A stretch of 64,000 nucleotides of DNA from a bacterium (GTDB lineage: Bacteria > Myxococcota_A > Bradymonadia > Bradymonadales > Bradymonadaceae). This document shows positions 17,634 to 25,981 of the stretch, in pieces. The stretch spans positions 124,001 to 188,000 of the forward strand of contig JAUIBR010000005.1 of assembly GCA_030427705.1 (NCBI GenBank), read 5' to 3'. Under the pieces are notes generated by a model. The model worked only from the letters and a program-made list of their open reading frames with translations. It was not told the origin of the DNA and made no database searches. The stretch's first letter is position 1. Each line of letters begins with the position of its first letter. A program made the position numbers and the translations under genes.

Positions 17634-19397
17634 ATGAAGTACTGGATGGCGGTGGTTGCCCTGGTGGCCGCCTGCTCAAGCGACAATACACCAACACAGA
17701 ACGACTATCGCGACACAGGCGTCGATATCGATCTGGGGGTGCCAGATCTGGACAATCCTGATGTGAACGTTACCACATCTCGCTTGTTTCCGACCGACGC
17801 CAATCCAGGTCACCGGTTTGAAGACTGCCTGTACGCTTCCCCCATCCGATTCGAAAGTGTGGATGGGACCGAAATCATCGCCGTCGCTGGCGAATCGGTT
17901 GTTGCCCTCGACTCGGAGACAGGCGCCGAACGTTGGTCCGTTAGGCTTCCCGCACCCGAAGGCGAGCGTGCGATGGTGTTTGGAACCCCGGGAATCACGA
18001 ACGAGCGGTTCGCAGTATTCGCCTACTACACCACCGAACGCAATGACGACACGAACGACGGGCAGAAACCCCGCGTTCGTCAGCTCGCCGCGGTCGTGGA
18101 TTTGGAGGGCCGCCGGCTTGCTGATGGGTTCGATTTCGTCGAGTTAGATGGCCCGTTTTCTTCGAATGAAGGCGGTGAAGTCACATTTCGCGCCACGAAT
18201 GCCCTCCCTCGTCCTGAGGTTGTCATCGCCGGAGAGACTGCGCAGCGCCTCGGATACGCGTACGTAACGATGGGCAACGCAAGAGATATCCAACCCTGGC
18301 ACGGCTTTGCGTTCGAACTCAATCTGGACAGCTGGCGAGCCGGAGCCGAACCCATCACAGGGAGACTGGTAACGACGCCGGAGGAAGATTGCGGACAGGC
18401 AGGTGTTTCCGGTTCCCGTGACCGAATCTGTGGTGGTGGACTGTGGGCACCTTCTGGACCGCTCGTTGTGGAACGCGGCGAAAGCTTCGACTTGATCCTT
18501 GCACCGGGAAACGGCCAATTGGACTTGGCTCGAAACGACTTCGCAAACACACTTATGCGAATCGAGGGTCGCGGTTTGAACTTCTCGCCAGAATGTGACC
18601 CTCAGGCATGCGCTAACTTCGATCCTGACGCCCCTGGGACTGAATGCGTCGAATCGTGCCGAAATCTGTTTGTCCCCAGAATGGAAACCCCACCAAAACC
18701 TGAGTCCGGACGGTGTGAGGGCTTAACGATGTTCGAATGCTGGCAGGCCTTGGACTACATCGGCGGAAGCACGCCTGTTCACATCGTACTTGGTAGCGGA
18801 ACCGAGGTACTCGCCTATCCAACAAAGGACGGGGCGGTCTATCTGGTCGACGCGAACAACCTTGGCGTACTCTACGATCGGGAACAACTCGTTTCGATTT
18901 GCGGCACTGAGTCCGACCAATGCCGCTGGGACTGGGCGGGAATGATCGTCACACAGCCAGCGTCAACGGAGCTCAACGGGGCCCCCCTGATTATCGTTCC
19001 TACGTTCATGCCCGACCAAAGCCACCCGGCCGGGATTGTTGCGCTGAGAATCAACGACGACGCAGCAGGACCAAACTTAGAGGTCGTCTGGCAAGCACCC
19101 AATTTCAGTTCGACCGAAGCCATTCAACGGTTCCGTGAGCATCCCACTCGGCCGGTTATCCAGCGGCTTGAGAACGGTGTCGAGATCGCCTGGGTTGGTG
19201 AAGCGCTGCGCTCGGGACCTGGGAAACTGGTAGGGGTTCGAACTTGGGACGGTAAAATCATCGAAGATCGTCAGCTGCATGGCCCCGGAAATCGTTTCAC
19301 GGTTCCGCTTGTTGTCGATGACAAGATCTACGTAGCTAGCTGCGGTACAGACCGGGATTCCGGCTACATCGAAGGATACCAAATCATTCAGGACTAA
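17634..19397 (+). CDS. PQQ-like beta-propeller lipoprotein
   Basis: AGGAG precedes the ATG. The signal peptide ends in VAAC (Cys14), followed by an Asp-rich linker. Residues about 60-130 and 375-420 show PQQ-like propeller blades (IIAVAGESVVALDSETGAERW and VLAYPTKDGAVYLVDANN). Several Cys pairs between 225 and 360 suggest disulfide-bonded insertions. No residue set typical of active quinoprotein dehydrogenases was recognised, so a binding or scaffold role is likely. It precedes the frameshifted DJ-1 lipoprotein gene by 4 bases and probably shares its transcript. Confidence 0.75.
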   Translation: MKYWMAVVALVAACSSDNTPTQNDYRDTGVDIDLGVPDLDNPDVNVTTSRLFPTDANPGHRFEDCLYASPIRFESVDGTEIIAVAGESVVALDSETGAERWSVRLPAPEGERAMVFGTPGITNERFAVFAYYTTERNDDTNDGQKPRVRQLAAVVDLEGRRLADGFDFVELDGPFSSNEGGEVTFRATNALPRPEVVIAGETAQRLGYAYVTMGNARDIQPWHGFAFELNLDSWRAGAEPITGRLVTTPEEDCGQAGVSGSRDRICGGGLWAPSGPLVVERGESFDLILAPGNGQLDLARNDFANTLMRIEGRGLNFSPECDPQACANFDPDAPGTECVESCRNLFVPRMETPPKPESGRCEGLTMFECWQALDYIGGSTPVHIVLGSGTEVLAYPTKDGAVYLVDANNLGVLYDREQLVSICGTESDQCRWDWAGMIVTQPASTELNGAPLIIVPTFMPDQSHPAGIVALRINDDAAGPNLEVVWQAPNFSSTEAIQRFREHPTRPVIQRLENGVEIAWVGEALRSGPGKLVGVRTWDGKIIEDRQLHGPGNRFTVPLVVDDKIYVASCGTDRDSGYIEGYQIIQD

Positions 19398-19401
19398 AGT
19401 T

Positions 19402-20327
19402 ATGAAGTCTCGTCTTCTACTTCTTATCGCTGCGTTCGCATTGTCTGCTGCGCGACGCAATCATCCATCCCCGAGAACTGTGAGATCCGCCACGAAGGCG
19501 TCTGCTACATGCACGCCAAAGATGCTTGCGCGGCTGCGGGTTGCGAGGATGACTGCATCATATTGGAGTCGTACCCTGGACAAGTCGAATGCACGAAGAA
19601 CGCGACCGAGCCTGGCGATGACGCCGACAAGAGCGTTAGCAACAAACCACAAAAGCACGTCCTATTTGTGGTGTCCGGCCATACAGAGCTAGGCGACACC
19701 GGCAAGAAGACCGGCTACTTTTTGAGCGAAGTCACGCACCCATGGCACGTGATTACCGAAGCTGGATTCACGGTAGATTTTGTTAGTCCGAAGGGTGGCG
19801 CTGTCGAAATGGACCCCAAGAGCAACAAGCTGGACGACCCCATCAACAAGCAGTTCATGGATGACCCAAAAAATGTTGAAGCCCTAGCCACAACGATGTC
19901 ACCAGGTGACATAGATCCATCAATGTACTCTGCCATTTATTTTGCCGGCGGCCACGGAGCGATGTGGGACTTTCCTAACAATGCGCAGCTCGCCGACGCC
20001 GCAGCCAAGATCTACGAGGCAGGTGGTGTCGTCGCAGCTGTCTGTCACGGCCCGGCGGGACTGGTAAACATCAAGCTCTCCAATGGCGAGTACCTGGTGA
20101 AAGGCAAGAAGGTCGCCGCGTTTACCAACTCTGAAGAAGCTGCGGTGGAACTCACGGACACCGTTCCATTCCTACTGGAGACCAAGCTAGTAGAGCGCGG
20201 AGCCACGCACGTACCCGCAGCTGACTTTCAAGAGCAAGTTGTCGTCGACCAGAGACTTGTTACCGGCCAGAACCCGGCGTCAGCAACTGGTGCCGGAAAG
20301 GCAATCGTTGAGCTGCTAAACAACTAG
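19402..20327 (+). pseudogene. DJ-1/PfpI-family lipoprotein gene with frameshift between signal peptide and body
   Basis: ATG 19402 opens a typical lipoprotein signal (MKSRLLLLIAAFAL), but that frame then runs into unrelated sequence. The frame that carries the body reads IVCCATQSS from about 19440 onward, a fitting lipobox, and continues in frame through the ATG at 19509 to the end. One missing base around 19438-19443 explains this. The body is a class I glutamine-amidotransferase-like DJ-1/PfpI domain with the nucleophile elbow AAVCHGPAG, an acidic residue in GYFLSEV, and GGHGAMWDF. The body frame has no ATG/GTG/TTG between the previous stop and 19509. Either the gene is broken, the sequence has an error here, or a shorter cytoplasmic protein (19509 start, 272 residues) is made. 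Confidence 0.7.
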
Positions 20328-22140
20328 AATCCGAAGCACCCAACCTTTCGGTTGTTGTTGATTGGCCACAACGTCTGCGTGCCGCCGTTGCCGTAGTACA
20401 CATCATAACTAGCAGGGATGATGCGCCTCACAGTGGGGTAGTTCATCGTCGCACCATTCGCGGTTTCGGGCAGATTGATGGTCTCGTCCGTCGTTGGGTC
20501 AACCAACCGGAACACACCTTCATCGCTATCATTTGTATTCGCGGGCGTCACAGGCTGGCCGTTCAGCGTCACCTCAAACGTGACGTCTTCCACAGGTACA
20601 TCGATGACGTATGTCGACGTCGTTTGCAGCGAGCGATCGTCATACAGCTTATGGTTCGTATTGATCGGCCAGAACAGCTGTGTTCCACCATTGCCGTAGT
20701 AAATGTCGTAGACTGCAGGAATGATCCGACGCGTTGTTGGATAGTTCATCGTCGCGCCGTTAGCCGTTTCGGGCAGGCTGAATCGTTCTCCGGTCACGTT
20801 GTCTTCGAGGACAAAGACACCTTCATCACTGTCATTCGTGTTCGCCGATGTGACCGGCTGGCCGTTCAGCGTCACATCAAACGTCGCATCAATTGTTGGA
20901 ACGTTGATGGTGTACGTGCCTGTAGATGTCAGCTGCGCAGCAGAGTCCAACAAGTGGTTGTTGTTGATCGGCCAGAACGTCTGCGTGCCCCCATTTCCGT
21001 AGTAGATTCGGTAGGTAAACGGGATGATGCGACGCGTGGTTGGGTAGTTCATGGTCGCGCCGTTGGCGGTTTCCGGAAGGCTGAATACGTCCCCGGTCGT
21101 TGGGTCTTCCAATCGAAACACACCTTCATCGCTGTCATTCGTGTTCGCAGGTGTGACCGGTTGGCCATCGAGTGTCACGTCAAACGTTACGTCCGCCGTC
21201 GCCACATCGATCACATACGTCTGTGAAATGGTCAGTTCTACAGCGTCAACCAACTTGTGATTCGTGTTGATTGGCCAGAATGTCTGCGTGCCGCCGTTTC
21301 CGTAGTAGATATCGTAAACGGAGCCGATGATTCGGCGCGTTGTTGGATAGTTCATCGTTGCGCCGTTGGCCGTTTCAGGCAGCGACATAGTCTCACCGGT
21401 GGTCGGGTCAACTAGGCGAAAGACACCCTCATCACTGTCATTTGTATTGGCCGTCGTCACCGGCGAACCGTTCAACGTGACGTCGAACTGGACATCAACC
21501 GTGCTAACATCAATCGTGAAGTTGCCCGACGTCGTCAGGTCGGCGTTCTCGATGATGAGATGGTCATTGTTGATGGGCCAGAACGTCTGCGTCCCGCCGT
21601 TTCCGTAGTAGATGTCGTACACACCTGGGATAATGCGGCGAGTGGTTGGGTAATTCATCGTCGACCCATTCGCAGTCTCGGGCAGTGAAATCGTCTCACC
21701 CGTGTTTGGGTCGACCAATCGGAACACTCCTTCGTCGCTATCGTTCGTGTTGGCGGACGTAACCGGCTGGCCGTTCAACGTGACGTTGAAGTTGATATCA
21801 ACGACAGGCACATCGATGACCACAGTTTGATTGCTGTTCAGGTCGAGATTCTCAATCAGAAGCTTCTGATTATTGATGGGCCAGAACGTCTGCGTACCAC
21901 CGTTGCCATAGTAGACATTGTAGAACCCTGGAATTAGCCGTCGAGTCGTCGGATAGTTCATCGTCGAACCATTTGCGGTCTCGGGTAGGTTGAACCGCTC
22001 ACCGGTCTCGGGGTCTTCCAGGATAAGCCGTCCCTCGTCGCTGTCGTTGGTGTTTGCGCTTGTGACCGGCTGTCCGTTCAAGGTCACGTTGAACGTTATG
22101 TCCGCCACCGGAACATCGATGACGTAGGTATTGGATCCCA
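20324..22140 (-). repeat. Six tandem ~303-bp coding repeats
   Basis: Each unit encodes about 101 residues (period judged from the distance between successive IDVP...F starts). Copies share long near-identical blocks at DNA level, for example around the LPETANG, MNYPTTRR and NGGTQTFWPIN segments, while flanks of each unit vary. Confidence 0.9.
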
Positions 22141-23521
22141 GGATGTTGCCACAACCACACGAGTTGTTCAGACAAGGCTCGCCATTGGTGCAAACGCCGC
22201 AGGTGATGGTCCCACCGCAGCCATCAGGCAACGAACCGCAGATGGCCCCAACCGATTGGCAAGTCTCTGGCACACAGACGCACTGCCCATTGGTGCAGGA
22301 TTCGCCCTGGTTACATGCGCCACACTGGACGCCACATTGGGGGTCAGGTCCGCAAGCCGTCATGGAACAATCCGGCGTGCAACACATCGTGAGGTCGTAG
22401 CTGAGGCAATCGCTCGCACATTGCAGCGTTCCCACGCCTGCGCTCTGAGACGCGCATGTTTCTCCGTTGAGCATGCCGGGTTCGCACACTTCGTTGCCGT
22501 TGATAGCCCCGTCTCCACAGGACGGAGGCGGGTCACATTGGCTTGTATCGTAGGCCAGGCAGTTTGCGGCACATCCTAACGTTCCCGGTCCAAATCCTTG
22601 AGATTGACAAGTCTCGCCGTTGAGAAGCTGTCCGTCGCAGACTTCCGCGCCGTTGATCGCACCGTCGTTACATGCGGGTGGTGGTGGGCATAGGGACGTG
22701 TCGAACGAGCGACAGTCGGCCGCACAGCCTAACGTTCCCGCGCCAAATCCCTGGGTCTCGCAGGTCTCTGCGTTCAGAAGCGTGTCATCACACACCTCGA
22801 CACCGTTAATGGCACCGTCGCCACAACGCGGGGTGGGGTCACAACCGGACGTGTCGATTGTCTGACAGTCCGTGGAGCAGGCCAACGCCCCTGGTCCAAA
22901 CCCAAGGGATTCGCAGGTCGCGAGCCCGTAGTTGTTCCCATCACAAACCTCGCCGCTATCAATCGCTTGGCCATCACACGTATCGGCCGGACCGCAGGAG
23001 CTGAGGTCGAATGAGCCACAGTTTGCGGCACAGCGCAGGGTACCGGCAGTGCGTCCCTGAAGTTCGCAGGTCTGACCGGCAAGGTCTGTTCCGTCGCAGA
23101 CTTCGTTGTCGTTGATCTGATTGTCTCCGCATGTTGGCAACGGGTCACAGCTTGTTGTGTCGTAATCCGCGCAGTTCGAGGCGCAGCTCAGCTGGCCACC
23201 ACCAAATCCGAGTGTTTCGCACGTTTCGGTGAGCTGGTTGCCATCGCAGACTTCATTGCCCTCAACAACTCCATCACCGCAAACCGTCGACGGCATGTCG
23301 ATATCTGCATCCGAGCCCATGTCCGTCTGGTTGTTTGCATTGTTCGCGTTATTCGCGTTGTTCGAGTTGTTGTCGTTGTTGACGTTGTTCGCGTCGTTGC
23401 CCACATCGGCACCGTTTTTGACGCGTGAATTCAGATTGTTCGTGTCGGACCCGACCGTGTCGTCGCCACAAGCTGCAACGGTTAGAGCCAGACAAACCAA
23501 CATTAGATTTAGACGTTTCAT
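20324..23521 (-). CDS. Asn-linker lipoprotein with Cys-rich repeats and six ~101-residue tandem repeats
   Basis: ATG 23521 gives a lipoprotein signal ending in VAAC (Cys18) in a 1066-residue product; the frame is open upstream but with no sensible start. Residues 42-64 are an Asn-rich linker. Then come about seven 'myxococcus Cys-rich' repeats of the type CGDGxxNGxEVCDG with a GFGxGTLxCxxxC second half. A Cys-rich bridge with CGPDPQCGVQCGAC follows. The last ~600 residues are six tandem copies of a domain starting IDVP and containing NANTNDSDEG-like, LPETANG, MNYPTTRR and YYGNGGTQTFWPIN motifs. No enzyme motif is seen; a repeated binding domain on the cell surface is likely. Its stop shares CTAG with the convergent DJ-1 gene. 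Confidence 0.85.
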   Translation of the reverse strand: MKRLNLMLVCLALTVAACGDDTVGSDTNNLNSRVKNGADVGNDANNVNNDNNSNNANNANNANNQTDMGSDADIDMPSTVCGDGVVEGNEVCDGNQLTETCETLGFGGGQLSCASNCADYDTTSCDPLPTCGDNQINDNEVCDGTDLAGQTCELQGRTAGTLRCAANCGSFDLSSCGPADTCDGQAIDSGEVCDGNNYGLATCESLGFGPGALACSTDCQTIDTSGCDPTPRCGDGAINGVEVCDDTLLNAETCETQGFGAGTLGCAADCRSFDTSLCPPPPACNDGAINGAEVCDGQLLNGETCQSQGFGPGTLGCAANCLAYDTSQCDPPPSCGDGAINGNEVCEPGMLNGETCASQSAGVGTLQCASDCLSYDLTMCCTPDCSMTACGPDPQCGVQCGACNQGESCTNGQCVCVPETCQSVGAICGSLPDGCGGTITCGVCTNGEPCLNNSCGCGNILGSNTYVIDVPVADITFNVTLNGQPVTSANTNDSDEGRLILEDPETGERFNLPETANGSTMNYPTTRRLIPGFYNVYYGNGGTQTFWPINNQKLLIENLDLNSNQTVVIDVPVVDINFNVTLNGQPVTSANTNDSDEGVFRLVDPNTGETISLPETANGSTMNYPTTRRIIPGVYDIYYGNGGTQTFWPINNDHLIIENADLTTSGNFTIDVSTVDVQFDVTLNGSPVTTANTNDSDEGVFRLVDPTTGETMSLPETANGATMNYPTTRRIIGSVYDIYYGNGGTQTFWPINTNHKLVDAVELTISQTYVIDVATADVTFDVTLDGQPVTPANTNDSDEGVFRLEDPTTGDVFSLPETANGATMNYPTTRRIIPFTYRIYYGNGGTQTFWPINNNHLLDSAAQLTSTGTYTINVPTIDATFDVTLNGQPVTSANTNDSDEGVFVLEDNVTGERFSLPETANGATMNYPTTRRIIPAVYDIYYGNGGTQLFWPINTNHKLYDDRSLQTTSTYVIDVPVEDVTFEVTLNGQPVTPANTNDSDEGVFRLVDPTTDETINLPETANGATMNYPTVRRIIPASYDVYYGNGGTQTLWPINNNRKVGCFGF
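23330..23398 (-). repeat. Asn-rich linker coding repeat
   Basis: In-frame NN-V/D/S/A units following the lipobox of the repeat lipoprotein; AAC dominates. Confidence 0.8.
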
Positions 23522-23653
23522 GAAGTCACCAAAGCGTTGATACGTGGCGGCAATGTAGTGGGAAGACCCAAACGATAACAGATCCGCGCTCGCGCTTTCA
23601 GAGTATTTCAGACCGCAGTGGACGTGCTGCTCAGGACGTTGCATGTTGGCTGC

Positions 23654-24496
23654 ATGATTGAACTTGGAAAGACACATACGCTCCCAATCGCACGATTTGC
23701 CGACTTCGGAGCCTTCCTAGATGGTGGAGAAGACACAGGAGAAATCCTGCTTCCCGGCCCCTATATCCCAGACGGTGTTGAAGTCGGCGATGAATTGAGG
23801 GTCTTCGTACATCGCGATTCGGAAGACCGCTTACTGGCAACGACCGAAGTACCCAAGGTCGAGGTTGGGCAGTGCGCATACCTGGAGGTGAGCGAAGTCA
23901 ATGACTACGGCGCATTCCTCGATTGGGGACTACCCAAAGAGTTGTTTCTCCCGTTCGGTGAGCAACGGCGGCCAGTTACGAAAGGCGAGTGGTATGTGAT
24001 CTATGTGTACGTCGACAACACCGAGCGCATCGCCGCGACCACGAAGCTGAACAAGTTCATCGATGACGTGTCCCGTGGTGCCGTGAAGGCAGGCGACAAG
24101 GTCGACCTACTCGTTACAAGGCAGACCGATTTGGGTGTGCAATGTGTCGTGAACAACACCTGTTTCGGAATGATTTTCCACAGCGACTTGCTGCAAGACT
24201 TGAGTCGGGGTGACAGCTTGGAGGGCTACGTAAAAGAAGTCCGAAAGTCCGGTAAGGTCGACCTTTCGATGCAACCTGTCGGGTCGGGAATCGAAGACGA
24301 CTTGGAGTCCCAGATCCTGGCGCATATTCGTGTACAAGGCGGCTCGACGGACATCACAGACAAGAGTTCGTCTGACGAGATTTTCGAAGAGTTCGGTGTC
24401 AGCAAGAAGAAGTTTAAACGTGCCGTCGGCGGACTGTACAAGGCACGAAAGATCGTCTTGGAGCCCGGCGTCATGAGGATTCCCGATGATTCGTAA
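23654..24496 (+). CDS. cvfB: CvfB-like S1 RNA-binding protein
   Basis: ATG 23654 (about 280 residues) is preferred over a GTG at 23618 because it begins the first conserved strand. Residues 5-60, 60-130 and 140-205 form S1-type OB folds (FADFGAFLDGG, NDYGAFLDWG, TDLGVQCVVNN), and residues about 210-280 a winged-helix domain (SSDEIFEEFGVSKKKFKRAVGGLYK). This is the CvfB/YitL layout, an RNA-binding regulator of gene expression in Gram-positives and widespread elsewhere. Its end overlaps the start of the next lipoprotein gene by 11 bases. Confidence 0.88.
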   Translation: MIELGKTHTLPIARFADFGAFLDGGEDTGEILLPGPYIPDGVEVGDELRVFVHRDSEDRLLATTEVPKVEVGQCAYLEVSEVNDYGAFLDWGLPKELFLPFGEQRRPVTKGEWYVIYVYVDNTERIAATTKLNKFIDDVSRGAVKAGDKVDLLVTRQTDLGVQCVVNNTCFGMIFHSDLLQDLSRGDSLEGYVKEVRKSGKVDLSMQPVGSGIEDDLESQILAHIRVQGGSTDITDKSSSDEIFEEFGVSKKKFKRAVGGLYKARKIVLEPGVMRIPDDS

Positions 24497-25046
24497 GTTC
24501 ATCCTGGTGTTGTTCCTAGCAGGATGTTCAGGCGGCAACGCAACAACGAGTGTGGAGAAGAACGTGGAAGAACAGGTATCGATGGCTGCGACGCCGTTCA
24601 CCGCCGACCAGATTCGCGAAGGGTGTCCCACCGGACGCTCGGATACGTACAGACTTGAAACAATGGGTGAAGAGCCGATTCTGCGACACACGACGTTCAC
24701 CAATTCGACGGCTGAAAGTGCTGAGTTCCGCACCATCGTCAAAACAGAAGACGGTGTTTCCATTGGAGAACCGCAGACGACTTCTGCCACATGGGAGGAG
24801 TTGCGCAAGCATGCTGAGTATCCCGCGAAGGCCACCAAGATTATCGAAGAAGAGATCGTAACTCCTGCGGGTAGCTTCGCATCCAAGCACTACATCGTAG
24901 CTGGAACGACCGAGGACGGAACTGCGCAAGAAACACACGCATGGTTTGCGGCCGAACTGCCCGGCCCACCTGTGCTTTTCCAAACAAGGGTCGAAGGAAC
25001 GGTCGTCTTCAGCATGGAACTTATTCTTCACGAGAAGCCGCAATGA
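24486..25046 (+). CDS. Hypothetical lipoprotein
   Basis: The ATG lies inside the 3' end of the cvfB-like gene. The signal peptide ends in LAGC (Cys14). The mature part (about 170 residues) is mainly beta, with a stretch AGSFASKHYIV similar to lipoproteins that handle lipid or polymer, but no family is recognised. Its stop overlaps the start of the following MBL-fold gene as ATGA, so the three genes from cvfB form one unit. Confidence 0.75.
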   Translation: MIRKFILVLFLAGCSGGNATTSVEKNVEEQVSMAATPFTADQIREGCPTGRSDTYRLETMGEEPILRHTTFTNSTAESAEFRTIVKTEDGVSIGEPQTTSATWEELRKHAEYPAKATKIIEEEIVTPAGSFASKHYIVAGTTEDGTAQETHAWFAAELPGPPVLFQTRVEGTVVFSMELILHEKPQ

Positions 25047-25981
25047 AGTACTTCATCATCGTTATGACGTTGTTCGTTTTTGCCTGCGAAAGCCAACCCG
25101 AAGCAACACCTGAAGCTGCCCCCGCCCAAACCAATGGTGCAGCTGCATTGAACGAGGCCGAAGCTGACGCAAAGGCCAAGGAACTGGGAATCTGCGCATC
25201 GGACGAAGCGTGCTCAGACGGGCAATTCTGCAACATGGCCCAGTGCGAAAGCTGCTGTCCACCTGGGGTAGCCGTCTGCAACAGCGCCTGCTGCGGAAGA
25301 TGCGCTGACAAGACCGAGGTCAAAGTCACCCCTCTACAACACGCCTCCATGATTCTGGAATGGGAAGGAATCAAGATCGCTGTCGACCCCATCGAGGACG
25401 CGTTGAAAAACGCCCCAGGAGATGAGCCCAAGGTCGACGTCATCCTCGTCACCGACATCCACGGCGACCACTACAACCAAGCAGGCATCGACGCGCTGAA
25501 GACTGACAAGACCATCATCGTTGCACCGAAAGCGGTTGTAGACATGGCCGAAGGCAAACTTGACGGCGCGCAAGTCATCGGCAACGGCGAGGCAACGTTC
25601 CTGTTTGACAAAAAAATCAGGGTCGAGGGCGTAGCCATGTACAACCTGAAACGCAAACGCGACAGCGGCGAATTGTTCCACATCAAGGGACGCGGAAATG
25701 GCTACATCTTGGAGATGGGTGGCCAGCGCGTGTATTTATCTGGCGACACCGAATGCATCGACGAAATGAAGGCGTTGAAGGACATCGACGTTGCGTTTGT
25801 CTGCATGAACCTGCCCTACACCATGCCTGTCGAGGAAGCGGCCGAGTGCATCAAAGCGTTCAAGCCGAAGAAGCTCTATCCGTTCCACCATCGGGGACAG
25901 GACCCAAAAAAGCTCGACGAGCTTCTCAAGGGCGAAGAGATCGAGATCAAGTATCTGAACTGGTATCCGGCGGGTCAGTAG
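25043..25981 (+). CDS. MBL-fold (UlaG-like) metal-dependent hydrolase lipoprotein
   Basis: ATG 25043 overlaps the previous stop and gives a lipoprotein signal ending FVFAC (Cys15). Residues about 50-92 are a dense Cys-rich segment (about ten Cys). The metallo-beta-lactamase domain follows: TDIHGDHYN is the HxHxDH motif with Asp in the first position, as seen in UlaG-like proteins; YLSGDTECIDEM supplies the bridging Asp; and PFHHRGQ the last His. Substrate unknown. The last 35 bases overlap the convergent parB-like gene. An exported MBL hydrolase with a Cys-rich spacer is uncommon. Confidence 0.85.
   Translation: MKYFIIVMTLFVFACESQPEATPEAAPAQTNGAAALNEAEADAKAKELGICASDEACSDGQFCNMAQCESCCPPGVAVCNSACCGRCADKTEVKVTPLQHASMILEWEGIKIAVDPIEDALKNAPGDEPKVDVILVTDIHGDHYNQAGIDALKTDKTIIVAPKAVVDMAEGKLDGAQVIGNGEATFLFDKKIRVEGVAMYNLKRKRDSGELFHIKGRGNGYILEMGGQRVYLSGDTECIDEMKALKDIDVAFVCMNLPYTMPVEEAAECIKAFKPKKLYPFHHRGQDPKKLDELLKGEEIEIKYLNWYPAGQ

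Noticed and set aside
20324-22140. Possible transposon or CRISPR array because of 303-base repeats
   Set aside because: All six copies are one open reading frame with clear protein-level domain repeats.
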